A program made the translations under genes and the position numbers. The notes below the pieces were generated by a model. The model was not told the DNA's origin, did no database searches, and saw nothing but the letters and a program-made list of their open reading frames with translations. From NCBI GenBank assembly GCA_030544185.1, contig JAUNRO010000069.1, positions 1 through 11,947 of the forward strand: a stretch of 11,947 nt of DNA. The letters run 5' to 3'. Positions 1 to 6,261 of the stretch are shown in pieces. The stretch's first letter is position 1. Every line of letters begins with the position of its first letter. This stretch comes from Propionibacteriaceae bacterium (lineage in GTDB: Bacteria > Actinomycetota > Actinomycetes > Propionibacteriales > Propionibacteriaceae).

Positions 1-41
1 CACGATGGGCGGTGGACCACGAACCTCGTCCGGCCTCGCCC

Positions 42-1208
42 TCAGCTCCGCGGCATCGGGAGCTCGACGATGACCGATGTCCCCCGCCCGGGATTGGAGT
101 CGATCTGGAGCGAGGCGCCGATGAGCGCACACCGTTCGGCGATGGAGGAGAGCCCGAAGTGATCGGGCTGGCCGGGGCTGAACTCGGCGCCGACCGCAGC
201 CGCGCGCGGGTCGAAGCCGATCCCGTCGTCGCGGGTGGCCAACACGACCGCGCCCTCGGTGCGCAGGAGCGAGACCTCGACCCATGAGGCCTCGGAGTGC
301 CGCAACGCGTTGGAGATTGTCTCCTGGGCGATGCGAAACAGCGCGGCCGCGGCGTGGTTCGACACGTCCTCGAACGCCGCCTCCTCATCGGCGACCAGCT
401 CGATGACCTGTCCCGGGGCGGTCTGGACGAGCGTCTCGACGGCCGCCACCAGCCCGTGGTCGTCGAGCACCAGGGAGTGCAATCCGGTGATCGCGGCGCG
501 CGTCTGGGCGTACGCCAAATCGAGCAGCGACCGAGCCGCAGCGATCTGGGCCCCGACCTGACTCACCGCGGCCACCGGGTCGCCGCCGAGCGACAGCTCT
601 GCGGCGTTCAGATGGAACGAGATCGACGCCAGCGCCGTGGTCACACCGTCGTGCAGGTCGAAGGCGATCCGGCGGCGCTCCGCCTCCTGGGCCGAGATCG
701 CCTGGGCGATCAGCCGGTCGCGCTCGCCATGGTGGGCATCCACGGCATCCCGCAACTGCTCGGCGCCGAGCCGCAGGCCCATGAGGTCCGCGATCGGCTG
801 CCAGCGCCGGAGGTCCTCCCCGGAGAACGGCTCCTGGCGGTGCAGGGCGACGACCGCCATGGTCTGGCCGTCCAGCGACGGGGCGGGCAGGCACATCCGC
901 GCCACGGAACCGGTCTGCCCCAGCCCCAGCAGCATCCGCAGGTCCGTGCTGCGTGGTGAGTCCGCGGCCATGTGGATGGCGTGGCCGTTGACCGCGACCT
1001 GGCCGACGAGCCCTTGCCCGGCGGGGACGCGCAGGCGACGCTCCACGACGGCGCGCGCCGGAAACGCCCCACCCACCCGCAGCGAGGTCCCGTCGAACAG
1101 GAACACGATGGCCCCGGCCGCCGAGGTCGCGCGCGCCCATTCCCGCGCCACGACGGGCCACACCGGCGTACCCACCCCCGTCAGCAACTCCACCAGCGCG
1201 AGGCTCAA
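42..1208 (-). CDS. Soluble GAF-domain sensor histidine kinase (NarL/NreB-type, HisKA_3)
   Basis: Sensor kinase of a two-component system; it should autophosphorylate a histidine and pass the phosphate to the regulator encoded just upstream. From the TTG at 1208 it has 388 residues. A GAF-like sensor domain spans about residues 15-150. The HisKA_3 phosphoacceptor segment is around 173-240, with ERRRIAFDLHDGV and the probable phosphohistidine H186. The HATPase domain follows, with N-box N300 (FRIAQETISNALRHS), G1 box DDGIGF at 327-332, HFGLSSIAERC near 350-360 and a second glycine box at 370-384. No transmembrane segment is visible, so it is likely cytoplasmic. The TTG overlaps the regulator's stop codon (TTGA) and follows GGAAGGG by 8 nt; upstream codons in this frame overlap the conserved regulator C-terminus, so longer starts were rejected. 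The GTG at 1193 is an alternative start. The ligand sensed is unknown. Confidence 0.87.
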   Translation of the reverse strand: MSLALVELLTGVGTPVWPVVAREWARATSAAGAIVFLFDGTSLRVGGAFPARAVVERRLRVPAGQGLVGQVAVNGHAIHMAADSPRSTDLRMLLGLGQTGSVARMCLPAPSLDGQTMAVVALHRQEPFSGEDLRRWQPIADLMGLRLGAEQLRDAVDAHHGERDRLIAQAISAQEAERRRIAFDLHDGVTTALASISFHLNAAELSLGGDPVAAVSQVGAQIAAARSLLDLAYAQTRAAITGLHSLVLDDHGLVAAVETLVQTAPGQVIELVADEEAAFEDVSNHAAAALFRIAQETISNALRHSEASWVEVSLLRTEGAVVLATRDDGIGFDPRAAAVGAEFSPGQPDHFGLSSIAERCALIGASLQIDSNPGRGTSVIVELPMPRS

Positions 1209-1858
1209 CGAAACAGCCCTTCCCGCAGCGCCACCGCGACCGCCGAGCCGCGATCGGAGACCTCGAGCTTGCGATAGAGCCCGCGGACATGCGTCTTCAC
1301 GGTGTCGTCGCTGATCACCAGTTTGCGCGCGATTGCCTTGTTCGACAGACCGTCGACCAGCAGCGACAGCACCTCGGACTCGCGCTGGGTGAGGCCGCGA
1401 TCGGCCCCCGGCCACGCCTCGCCGGCACTGATCCGCGCGGCCGACATCGCTACGCGCCCCGCGAGGGCCGGATCGATCACAACGTCGCCCTCCAGCACCC
1501 GATGCAGATGACGGACGAGCTCGTGGGCATCGATCCGCTTCAGGATGTATCCCGCAGCGCCCGCCCGCAGCGCCTGGAACAGATAGTGCTCGTCCTCATA
1601 GGCGGTGAGCAGGACGACCTTCAGCCCGGGCCGCTCCTGGTGCCAGTGCGCGACCAGGTCGATCCCGCTGCCGCGCCCGATCCGCACATCGCACAGGACC
1701 AGATCCGGCTCATGCTCGGCCACCGACTCCTTGGCCTGGGCCTCGGTGGTGGCGGTCGCCAGGACGGTCACGTCCTGGGGAAAGTGCGTCAGCATGGCCT
1801 GCAGGCCATAGAGCACCATCTCGTGATCGTCGACCAGGACCGCCCGGATTGGCGTCAT
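1205..1858 (-). CDS. NarL/FixJ-family two-component response regulator
   Basis: DNA-binding response regulator of 217 residues, partner of the downstream kinase. The receiver domain (about 4-120) shows the acidic pair D10/D11, phosphoacceptor D57 (LVLCDVRIG), T85 and K107. A LuxR-type helix-turn-helix fills 156-215 (LTQRESEVLSLLVDGLSNKA, then VKTHVRGLYRKLEV). The ATG at 1858 was chosen because the receiver fold begins at once (MTPIRAVLVDDHEM); a longer in-frame extension to 2119 would run into the fbp gene. The start is preceded by AGGGTGG and also by a TAGGGT hexamer 7 nt upstream, so the transcript may be leaderless. The gene is divergent from fbp-prk, and the intergenic region carries a repeated motif that may be its binding site; that link is inference from position. 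Confidence 0.93.
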   Translation of the reverse strand: MTPIRAVLVDDHEMVLYGLQAMLTHFPQDVTVLATATTEAQAKESVAEHEPDLVLCDVRIGRGSGIDLVAHWHQERPGLKVVLLTAYEDEHYLFQALRAGAAGYILKRIDAHELVRHLHRVLEGDVVIDPALAGRVAMSAARISAGEAWPGADRGLTQRESEVLSLLVDGLSNKAIARKLVISDDTVKTHVRGLYRKLEVSDRGSAVAVALREGLFR

Positions 1859-1863
1859 GCAGG

Positions 1864-1890
1864 CCACCCTAATCACCCCCCTCAGGGTGA
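1864..1890. promoter_or_regulatory. Operator-like motif triad 1 (YCACCCY units)
   Basis: Three 7-bp units: CCACCCT (1864-1870), TCACCCC (1873-1879) and AGGGTGA (1884-1890, the inverse of TCACCCT). Starts are 9 and 11 bp apart, so the units fall on roughly the same face of the helix. The last two form the inverted repeat TCACCC-N6-GGGTGA. The triad overlaps the candidate -10 box of the response regulator gene, a position suited to repression or autoregulation. Protein binding is inference. Confidence 0.45.
1866..1871 (-). promoter_or_regulatory. Candidate -10 box of the response regulator gene
   Basis: On the minus strand TAGGGT lies 7 nt before the ATG at 1858 and fits TAnnnT. This spacing would place transcription start on or next to the start codon, giving a leaderless mRNA. 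The same bases also form part of an SD-like AGGGTGG and of the first motif unit of the operator-like array, so its role is ambiguous. No clear -35 box is seen. Confidence 0.35.
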
Positions 1891-1908
1891 GGGGCAGTGT
1901 CCGCGAAT

Positions 1909-1936
1909 TCACCCCGGAGCCACCCCTGCGGGGTGA
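1909..1936. promoter_or_regulatory. Operator-like motif triad 2 (YCACCCY units)
   Basis: Three units in the same order as triad 1: TCACCCC (1909-1915), CCACCCC (1920-1926) and GGGGTGA (1930-1936, inverted). Starts are 11 and 10 bp apart, and the triad lies 45-47 bp from triad 1. The last two units form a perfect CACCCC-TGC-GGGGTG inverted repeat. It is 70-97 bp upstream of the fbp start codon, a plausible activator site. Function is inferred. Confidence 0.45.
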
Positions 1937-1955
1937 TGCTGGAGTACGCCGGATT

Positions 1956-1972
1956 GGGCTTTCCTTGAGCCC
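1956..1972 (+). other. Small inverted repeat in the fbp leader region
   Basis: GGGCT and AGCCC flank a 7-nt spacer between the triad array and the fbp Shine-Dalgarno sequence. It could be a short hairpin in the leader or part of the promoter region. No convincing -35/-10 pair for fbp was found nearby. This is a weak 5-bp stem and may be chance. Confidence 0.2.
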
Positions 1973-2006
1973 CAGGCACGTCCAAGATTCCCCGGAAGGC
2001 CGGCCC

Positions 2007-3089
2007 ATGTTGACCGAGAAGACCACGCTCACCCAGTTCCTGATCGAGACGAGGCGGCACCATCCGCAGGCGGTGGGCGACTTGAACGCGCTCATCCACG
2101 AGGTGGCGCTGGCGGTCAAGCAGATCTCGGTCCGCGTCGCGCAGAACCCGTTCCGCAGCGGCGCGAGTTATGACGGGGAGAACGTCCAGGGCGAGCCCCA
2201 GCACCGCCTCGACATCGATGCGAACAACATCCTGATCAACGCCACCGAGTGGGGTGGCCAGGTCGCCGGAATCGTTTCCGAGGAACTCGAGGAGGCTTAT
2301 CAGATCCCCGGCCGGTTCCAGCGCGGGAAATACCTGCTGTGCTTCGATCCCCTCGACGGGTCCGGCAACATCGATGTCAACCTGACGGTCGGCACCGTGT
2401 TCTCCGTGCTGCGCGCGCCGGATCCCGGCCGGGCGGCGACGGCGGAGGACTTCCTGCAGCCGGGTTCGGCGCAGATCGCCGCGGGCTATGCCGTCTATGG
2501 CCCGGCCACCGTGTTCGTCGTGTCCGTCGGCACCGGCGTCCACGGTTTCACCCTCGACCCCACCCTCGGCGAGTTCATCCTCACCCACCCCAACATCCGG
2601 ATCCCCGAATCGCCGAACGAGTTCGCGATCAACGCATCGAACAGCCGCTTCTGGGAGCCCGGCATCCGCCGCTATGTCGAGGAATGCCTCGCCGGCACCG
2701 GCGGCCCCCGGAAGGCCAACTTCAACATGCGCTGGATCGCCGCCTGCATCGGCGAAGCCCACCGGATCCTCATCCGCGGCGGCGTCTATCTCTATCCGCA
2801 GGACCGCAAGAACGCCGCCCAGGGCGGGCGGTTGCGGCTGCTCTATGAGGCGAACCCCATCGCCTGGCTGATCGAGCAGGCCGGCGGGCGCGCGACCACG
2901 GGCCGCTGCCGGATCCTCGACATCCAGCCGACCGATATCCATCAACGGGTGGGACTGATCTTCGGCGATGCGGCCGAGGTGGAGCTCATCGAGGCGTACC
3001 ACCGCGAACTCGACGAGGCCGGCGAGAAGGAAGCCGCCGGTCGCGACATCCCGCTCTATGGCTCACGTGGCCTGTTCCGCTCTGCCTGA
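2007..3089 (+). CDS. fbp: Fructose-1,6-bisphosphatase class I
   Basis: Hydrolyses fructose 1,6-bisphosphate to fructose 6-phosphate in gluconeogenesis or the Calvin cycle; bacterial CbbF relatives may also act on sedoheptulose bisphosphate. The 360-residue product shows class I hallmarks in order: metal-site SEE at 91-93, DPLDGSGN at 114-121, LTVGTVFSVLR near 126-136, YAVYGPATVFV near 161-171, GGVYLYPQD at 258-266 and the active-site region GRLRLLYEANPIAWLIEQ at 274-291. It is slightly longer than the usual 330-340 residues because of a C-terminal tail. The ATG at 2007 has GGAAGG 7 nt upstream and matches the family N-terminus (LTQFLIE); the open frame reaches back to 1857 but that part overlaps the divergent promoter. 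One oddity is G120, where the family usually has Ser (DPLDGSSN). Phosphoribulokinase follows after 20 bp, so the two form an operon. Class I is uncommon in actinobacteria, which mostly use GlpX-type enzymes. Confidence 0.95.
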   Translation: MLTEKTTLTQFLIETRRHHPQAVGDLNALIHEVALAVKQISVRVAQNPFRSGASYDGENVQGEPQHRLDIDANNILINATEWGGQVAGIVSEELEEAYQIPGRFQRGKYLLCFDPLDGSGNIDVNLTVGTVFSVLRAPDPGRAATAEDFLQPGSAQIAAGYAVYGPATVFVVSVGTGVHGFTLDPTLGEFILTHPNIRIPESPNEFAINASNSRFWEPGIRRYVEECLAGTGGPRKANFNMRWIAACIGEAHRILIRGGVYLYPQDRKNAAQGGRLRLLYEANPIAWLIEQAGGRATTGRCRILDIQPTDIHQRVGLIFGDAAEVELIEAYHRELDEAGEKEAAGRDIPLYGSRGLFRSA

Positions 3090-3109
3090 TTGTCCCGAGG
3101 AGTACGCCC

Positions 3110-3994
3110 ATGTCCGAGCGCCATCCGATCATCGTCGCCACCGGTTCCTCCGGGGCCGGCACCACCACCGTCAGCCGCACGTTCCAACAGATCTTCCACC
3201 GGGAGGGCCTGAAGTCTCATCAGGTCGAGGGCGACTCGTTCCACCGCTGGGATCGCGCGGAAATGAAGACCGAGATGGCCCGCGCGCACGAAGAGCACTT
3301 CATGCTCAGCCACTTCGGGCCGGAGGCGAACCTGTTCCCCGAGCTCGAAGCGCTGTTCGACACCTATGGGCGCACCGGGACCGGGCGGACCCGGAAATAC
3401 CTGCACGACGAGCTCGAGGCCGAGCCCTATAACCAGCCACCCGGGACGTTCACGCCCTGGGAGGACATCCCTGGCGGCACGGACCTGCTGTTCTATGAAG
3501 GCCTGCACGGCGCGGTCGTCACCGACGACATCAATCTCGCCAAACACGCGGACCTCATCATCGGCGTGGTGCCGGTCATCAACCTGGAGTGGATCCAGAA
3601 ATTGCACCGCGACCGGTCCGCGCGGGGCTACACCACCGAGGCCGTCACCGAGACGATCCTGCGGCGCATGCACGACTACGTCTATTACATGTGCCCGCAG
3701 TTCTCGCAGACCCACGTGAATTTCCAGCGGGTGCCGGTCGTGGACACCTCCAACCCGTTCATCGCCCGGACCGTGCCGACCGCGGATGAATCGATGCTGG
3801 TCATCCGGTTCAACTCCCCGCACGGCATCGACTTTCCCTATCTGCTGTCGATGCTCCACGACTCGTTCATGTCCCGGCCGAACACCATCGTCTGCCCGGG
3901 CGGGAAGATGGAACTCGCGATGCAGTTGATCCTCACGCCGATGGTCTGGCGCCTGCGGGAGCGGCAGCTCGCCGCGATGGCCGAGGACGACTGA
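3110..3994 (+). CDS. prk: Phosphoribulokinase, proteobacterial CbbP type
   Basis: Phosphorylates ribulose 5-phosphate with ATP to ribulose 1,5-bisphosphate, the RuBisCO substrate. The 294 residues match the short octameric bacterial class. Visible motifs: P-loop GSSGAGTT (12-19) with Thr at the usual Lys position, as in this class; VEGDSFHRWDR with catalytic-type D42 plus H45 and R49; Walker B LLFYEGLHGAVV with E130; GVVPVINLEWIQKLHRDRS (152-170) with K164, R167 and D168; NFQRVPVVDTSNPFIAR (204-220); and DFPYLLSMLHDSFMSR. R31, at the position linked to NADH activation in Rhodobacter, is conserved. All key residues are present, so the enzyme should be active. The ATG has GAGGAG 8 nt upstream. 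It is cotranscribed with fbp. No RuBisCO gene lies in this window, so the fate of the product is open. Confidence 0.95.
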   Translation: MSERHPIIVATGSSGAGTTTVSRTFQQIFHREGLKSHQVEGDSFHRWDRAEMKTEMARAHEEHFMLSHFGPEANLFPELEALFDTYGRTGTGRTRKYLHDELEAEPYNQPPGTFTPWEDIPGGTDLLFYEGLHGAVVTDDINLAKHADLIIGVVPVINLEWIQKLHRDRSARGYTTEAVTETILRRMHDYVYYMCPQFSQTHVNFQRVPVVDTSNPFIARTVPTADESMLVIRFNSPHGIDFPYLLSMLHDSFMSRPNTIVCPGGKMELAMQLILTPMVWRLRERQLAAMAEDD

Positions 3995-4013
3995 GCGCGC
4001 TCCTCGAGCGGTG

Positions 4014-4034
4014 TAAACGTGGCGCCTCTAAACG
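4014..4034. promoter_or_regulatory. Direct repeat upstream of vapB, possible operator
   Basis: TAAACG occurs at 4014-4019 and 4029-4034, each followed by a GC-rich stretch, 15 bp apart, and GGCG/CGCC at 4021-4036 could form a 4-bp stem with an 8-nt loop. VapBC pairs usually autorepress through repeats upstream of vapB, so this is a candidate operator; it could equally be a weak prk terminator. The 85-bp gap between prk and vapB holds no gene. Confidence 0.25.
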
Positions 4035-4079
4035 CCGCCTGTCTTTGCGCGTACGCCGGCGGCGGATGAGCCTGCCACA

Positions 4080-4334
4080 ATGGATTCCATGATGGTAACC
4101 ATGGATCGCGCGGGCCGCATCGTGATCCCCAAGGACGTGCGTGAGCGCCTCGCTCTGGAGCCTGACGCAGAGTTCGACGTCACGCTGGACGGCGATGGGA
4201 TCCTCCTGACGCCCGCCCGGCACCGCGGTCGACGCATCGTCGAAGTCGATGGCTGGCCCGTGATCGAAGCCGCTCCCGGACTGAGCGTCAGCGACGCTGA
4301 CGTCCAGCGCTGGCGGGACAATGACCAGCGCTGA
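4080..4334 (+). CDS. vapB: AbrB/MazE-fold antitoxin (VapB)
   Basis: Antitoxin of a type II toxin-antitoxin pair; it should bind and neutralise the PIN toxin next to it and autorepress the operon. The N-terminal half is a swapped-hairpin AbrB domain: MDRAGRIVIPKDVRERLALE, then a DVTLDGDGILLTP strand region. The C-terminal tail, rich in acidic residues and Trp (PVIEAAPGLSVSDADVQRWR), is the likely toxin-binding segment. With the ATG at 4080 it has 84 residues and GGATGAG lies 9 nt upstream. ATGs at 4089 and 4092 are serious alternatives because AbrB domains often start close to the TMDRAGR motif and CACAAT at 4076-4081 could be a -10 box. The stop lies 14 bp inside vapC. Confidence 0.85.
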   Translation: MDSMMVTMDRAGRIVIPKDVRERLALEPDAEFDVTLDGDGILLTPARHRGRRIVEVDGWPVIEAAPGLSVSDADVQRWRDNDQR

Positions 4335-4341
4335 GCGCTGG
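4286..4341 (+). repeat. Palindrome cluster across the vapB/vapC junction
   Basis: Two perfect 17-bp palindromes with a single central base lie here: CGTCAGCG-A-CGCTGACG at 4286-4302 and CCAGCGCT-G-AGCGCTGG at 4325-4341. Between them is the perfect 10-bp palindrome CCAGCGCTGG at 4304-4313. In RNA, 4305-4313 can pair with 4325-4333 over 9 bp, leaving an 11-nt loop (4314-4324) that contains the CGGGA ribosome-site bases and the vapC ATG. The arrangement suggests structure-controlled translation of the toxin, but this is inferred from base pairing only. Confidence 0.55.
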
Positions 4342-4743
4342 GCCGTGGACACGAGTGTCGCCGTCGCTGCGCTCGACTCCGGGCACACCGCACATGGGGC
4401 TTGCCTCACGGCGGTGCAGGACAACCGACCCGCTTTGGCCGGGCACGCGGCCTTTGAAGTGTTTTCTGTTCTGACGCGCATGCCGGGCGCGATCCGGGTC
4501 GACCCCACTGATGCCGCCACGCTGATGCAGCGGGTCTTCCCACACCTCGCCTGGTTGAGCCCCGACGGCCACACGCAACTCCTGCCTCGGCTGGCCGTCG
4601 TGGGCATCAGCGGCGGCGCCGTTTATGACGCGCTGGTCGGTGCGGCTGCCCACGAGGCAGGGCGCACCCTGCTCACCCGCGACCGCCGCGCGCAACGGAC
4701 CTATGACCTGCTCGGTGTGGCATACCAAATGGTGGGTCCCTAG
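4321..4743 (+). CDS. vapC: PIN-domain ribonuclease toxin (VapC)
   Basis: PIN-fold, Mg2+-dependent ribonuclease toxin that typically cleaves tRNA or rRNA when free of VapB. At 140 residues it has the usual size. The acidic active-site set is visible: D10 in WAVDTSVAVAAL, E46 in HAAFEVFSVLTRMP, D103 in ISGGAVYDALVGAAA and D121 in LLTRDRRAQRTY. The gene appears intact and overlaps vapB by 14 bp, typical of coupled TA pairs. GGCGGGA lies just before the ATG as a modest ribosome site. The start codon sits within an array of palindromes annotated separately. Confidence 0.88.
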   Translation: MTSAERWAVDTSVAVAALDSGHTAHGACLTAVQDNRPALAGHAAFEVFSVLTRMPGAIRVDPTDAATLMQRVFPHLAWLSPDGHTQLLPRLAVVGISGGAVYDALVGAAAHEAGRTLLTRDRRAQRTYDLLGVAYQMVGP

Positions 4744-4800
4744 GAGCCCAACTCACCGGCCAGGGCCAGCGCACGTCATCGACAAACCCATAGCTCACCT

Positions 4801-4826
4801 CCGCGTCCAACGCGCAAGCCGCGTCC
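4801..4826. promoter_or_regulatory. Direct repeat upstream of the MATE gene
   Basis: CCGCGTCC occurs at 4801-4808 and again at 4819-4826, 18 bp apart, ending 42 bp before the transporter's start codon. It also contains a GCGT-CCA-ACGC inverted repeat at 4803-4813. It could be an operator for an efflux regulator encoded elsewhere. The 125-bp gap between vapC and the transporter holds no gene. Confidence 0.3.
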
Positions 4827-4856
4827 GGCAACCGGCCGGCTCGAGAACGCCGTGGC

Positions 4857-4862
4857 TACGCT
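4857..4862 (+). promoter_or_regulatory. Candidate -10 box of the MATE gene
   Basis: TACGCT fits TAnnnT and ends 6 nt before the ATG at 4869, placing transcription start on the start codon. No Shine-Dalgarno sequence is visible before this ATG, which supports a leaderless transcript. No strong -35 box was found. Confidence 0.4.
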
Positions 4863-4868
4863 GAGCGC

Positions 4869-6188
4869 ATGAGCGAGCCCACCCCGCGCCCGGCGGATCA
4901 CCGGCGGGAGGTGCTGGCGCTGGCGATCCCGGCGTTCGCGACGCTGGTCTCGGAGCCGCTGCTGCTGATGGCGGACTCGGCGATCATCGGCCACCTCGGG
5001 ACGACCCAGCTGGCCGGGCTCGGGATCGCGGGGAACATCGTTGCGGTGTTGGCGGGGCTGTGCATCTTCCTCGCCTATGGCACCACCGCGACGGTCTCCC
5101 GCCGGCTCGGCGCGGGCGACAAGCGCGGCGCGCTCACCGGCGGCATCGACGGGATCATCCTCGGGGCGCTGATCGGGATCGCGATCGCGGTGACGCTCCA
5201 GCTCGTCCACCAGCCCCTGATCGGGCTCTACGGGCCGACCCCCGAGGTCGCGGCGCAGGCCTCGGCGTACCTCCGCATCGTCTCCCTCGGCTTCCCGTTC
5301 CTGTTGGTCATGCTCGCCTCGACGGGTGTGCTGCGCGGCCTGCAGGACACCAAGACCCCGCTCAAGGTCGCGATCGGGCTCAACCTCACGAACATTGCGC
5401 TCAATTTCTTGCTCGTCTATGGCTTCAACCTGGGCATCGCCGGTGCCGCCCTCGGCACCGTGATCGCCCAGGCCAGTGCGGCGGCGATCCTGGTCACGGT
5501 CGTCGCCCGCGGCGCCCGGCGCGAGGGCGCGGCGGTGCGCTTCTCCCCCGGCGGCATCCTCGCCGCTGCCAGGTCGGGCGTCTGGCTGATCCTGCGCACG
5601 GCGGCGCTGCAGACCTCGATCACGGCGACCACGGTCGTCGCGACCCACCTCGGCCCGACCGGCCTGGCGGCCCACCAGGTGATCAACTCGCTGTGGCTGT
5701 TCCTCGCGTTCGCCCTCGACGCGATCGCGATCGCCGCCCAGGCCATCGTCGGCCGCTATCTCGGCGCCGGCGACGCCCGCACCGTCCGCGAGCTCGTCGG
5801 CATGATGGTCCGCTGGGGGGTGTGGTTCGGCGTGCTCCTCTGCGCGATCTTCCTGATCGCCCGGACCTGGATCCCGGTCGTGTTCACCCCCGACCCGGCC
5901 GTCCGCGAGCTCGTCGCCACCGTCCTCATCGTCGTCGCGCTCCTGCTCCCGCTGAACGGGATCGTCTTCGTCCTCGACGGGGTCCTCATCGGCGCCGGCG
6001 ACGCCCGCTATCTCGCGATCGCGGGCACGATCGTCACCCTGGCGTACCTCCCCTTCGCCATCTGGGTCGACCTCAGCGGCAAGTCGCTGGTCTGGCTCTG
6101 GGCGGTCTACGGGATCTCCATGCTCGGCCGCGGGATTGCGCTCGGGCTCAGGGCGCGGGGTACGCAGTGGATGCGGCTGGGCGCGTGA
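4869..6188 (+). CDS. MATE-family (DinF-type) multidrug/metabolite efflux transporter
   Basis: Integral membrane antiporter predicted to export drugs or metabolites in exchange for H+ or Na+. The 439-residue protein is strongly hydrophobic and can be read as about twelve membrane spans in two MatE repeats (roughly residues 15-175 and 235-395). Family features include LALAIPAFATLVSEPLLLMA at the N-terminus, DSAIIGHLGTTQLAGLGIA, YGTTATVSRRLGAGD, LRGLQDTKTPL and, in the second half, AAHQVINSLWLFLAFALDAI followed by IVGRYLGAGD. These match the DinF branch rather than NorM. The substrate cannot be read from the sequence. The ATG is the first sensible start and is probably leaderless. The gene is monocistronic and convergent with fprA. 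Confidence 0.92.
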   Translation: MSEPTPRPADHRREVLALAIPAFATLVSEPLLLMADSAIIGHLGTTQLAGLGIAGNIVAVLAGLCIFLAYGTTATVSRRLGAGDKRGALTGGIDGIILGALIGIAIAVTLQLVHQPLIGLYGPTPEVAAQASAYLRIVSLGFPFLLVMLASTGVLRGLQDTKTPLKVAIGLNLTNIALNFLLVYGFNLGIAGAALGTVIAQASAAAILVTVVARGARREGAAVRFSPGGILAAARSGVWLILRTAALQTSITATTVVATHLGPTGLAAHQVINSLWLFLAFALDAIAIAAQAIVGRYLGAGDARTVRELVGMMVRWGVWFGVLLCAIFLIARTWIPVVFTPDPAVRELVATVLIVVALLLPLNGIVFVLDGVLIGAGDARYLAIAGTIVTLAYLPFAIWVDLSGKSLVWLWAVYGISMLGRGIALGLRARGTQWMRLGA

Positions 6189-6236
6189 CAGCCCGGCCGC
6201 AGGGTCACTGTCAGTTCCGCAGCCGGCGGTCTGCGG
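6186..6236. terminator. Inverted repeats between convergent MATE and fprA genes
   Basis: TGACAG (6186-6191) pairs with CTGTCA (6208-6213), and CCGCAG (6217-6222) pairs with CTGCGG (6231-6236) across an 8-nt loop. They lie between two convergent stop codons, where a shared terminator is expected. There is no T-tract on either strand, so intrinsic termination is uncertain. Confidence 0.3.
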
Positions 6237-6261
6237 GATCACGATGCTTGGTGCCTGGAGG

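Noticed and set aside
1..41. Possible gene start at the left edge
   Set aside because: Only 41 bases downstream of the kinase stop; the open frame beginning at 12 is antisense to the kinase.
1209..1415. Extension of the histidine kinase to an ATG at 1415
   Set aside because: It lies wholly within the regulator's conserved DNA-binding domain and reads as Arg-rich shadow; the TTG at 1208 couples to the regulator stop.
1857..2006. N-terminal extension of fbp to 1857
   Set aside because: It would overlap the regulator start and the operator-like repeats; the ATG at 2007 has a good SD and matches the family N-terminus.
1859..2119. N-terminal extension of the response regulator to 2119
   Set aside because: The added residues have no receiver-domain character and would overlap fbp coding sequence.
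1869..3002. 377-codon minus-strand open frame over fbp
   Set aside because: No domain, skewed composition, fully antisense to a well-supported class I FBPase.
3995..4041. Intrinsic terminator after prk
   Set aside because: Only short stems (CGCTC/GAGCG, GGCG/CGCC) and a weak TGTCTTT run; not convincing enough to call.
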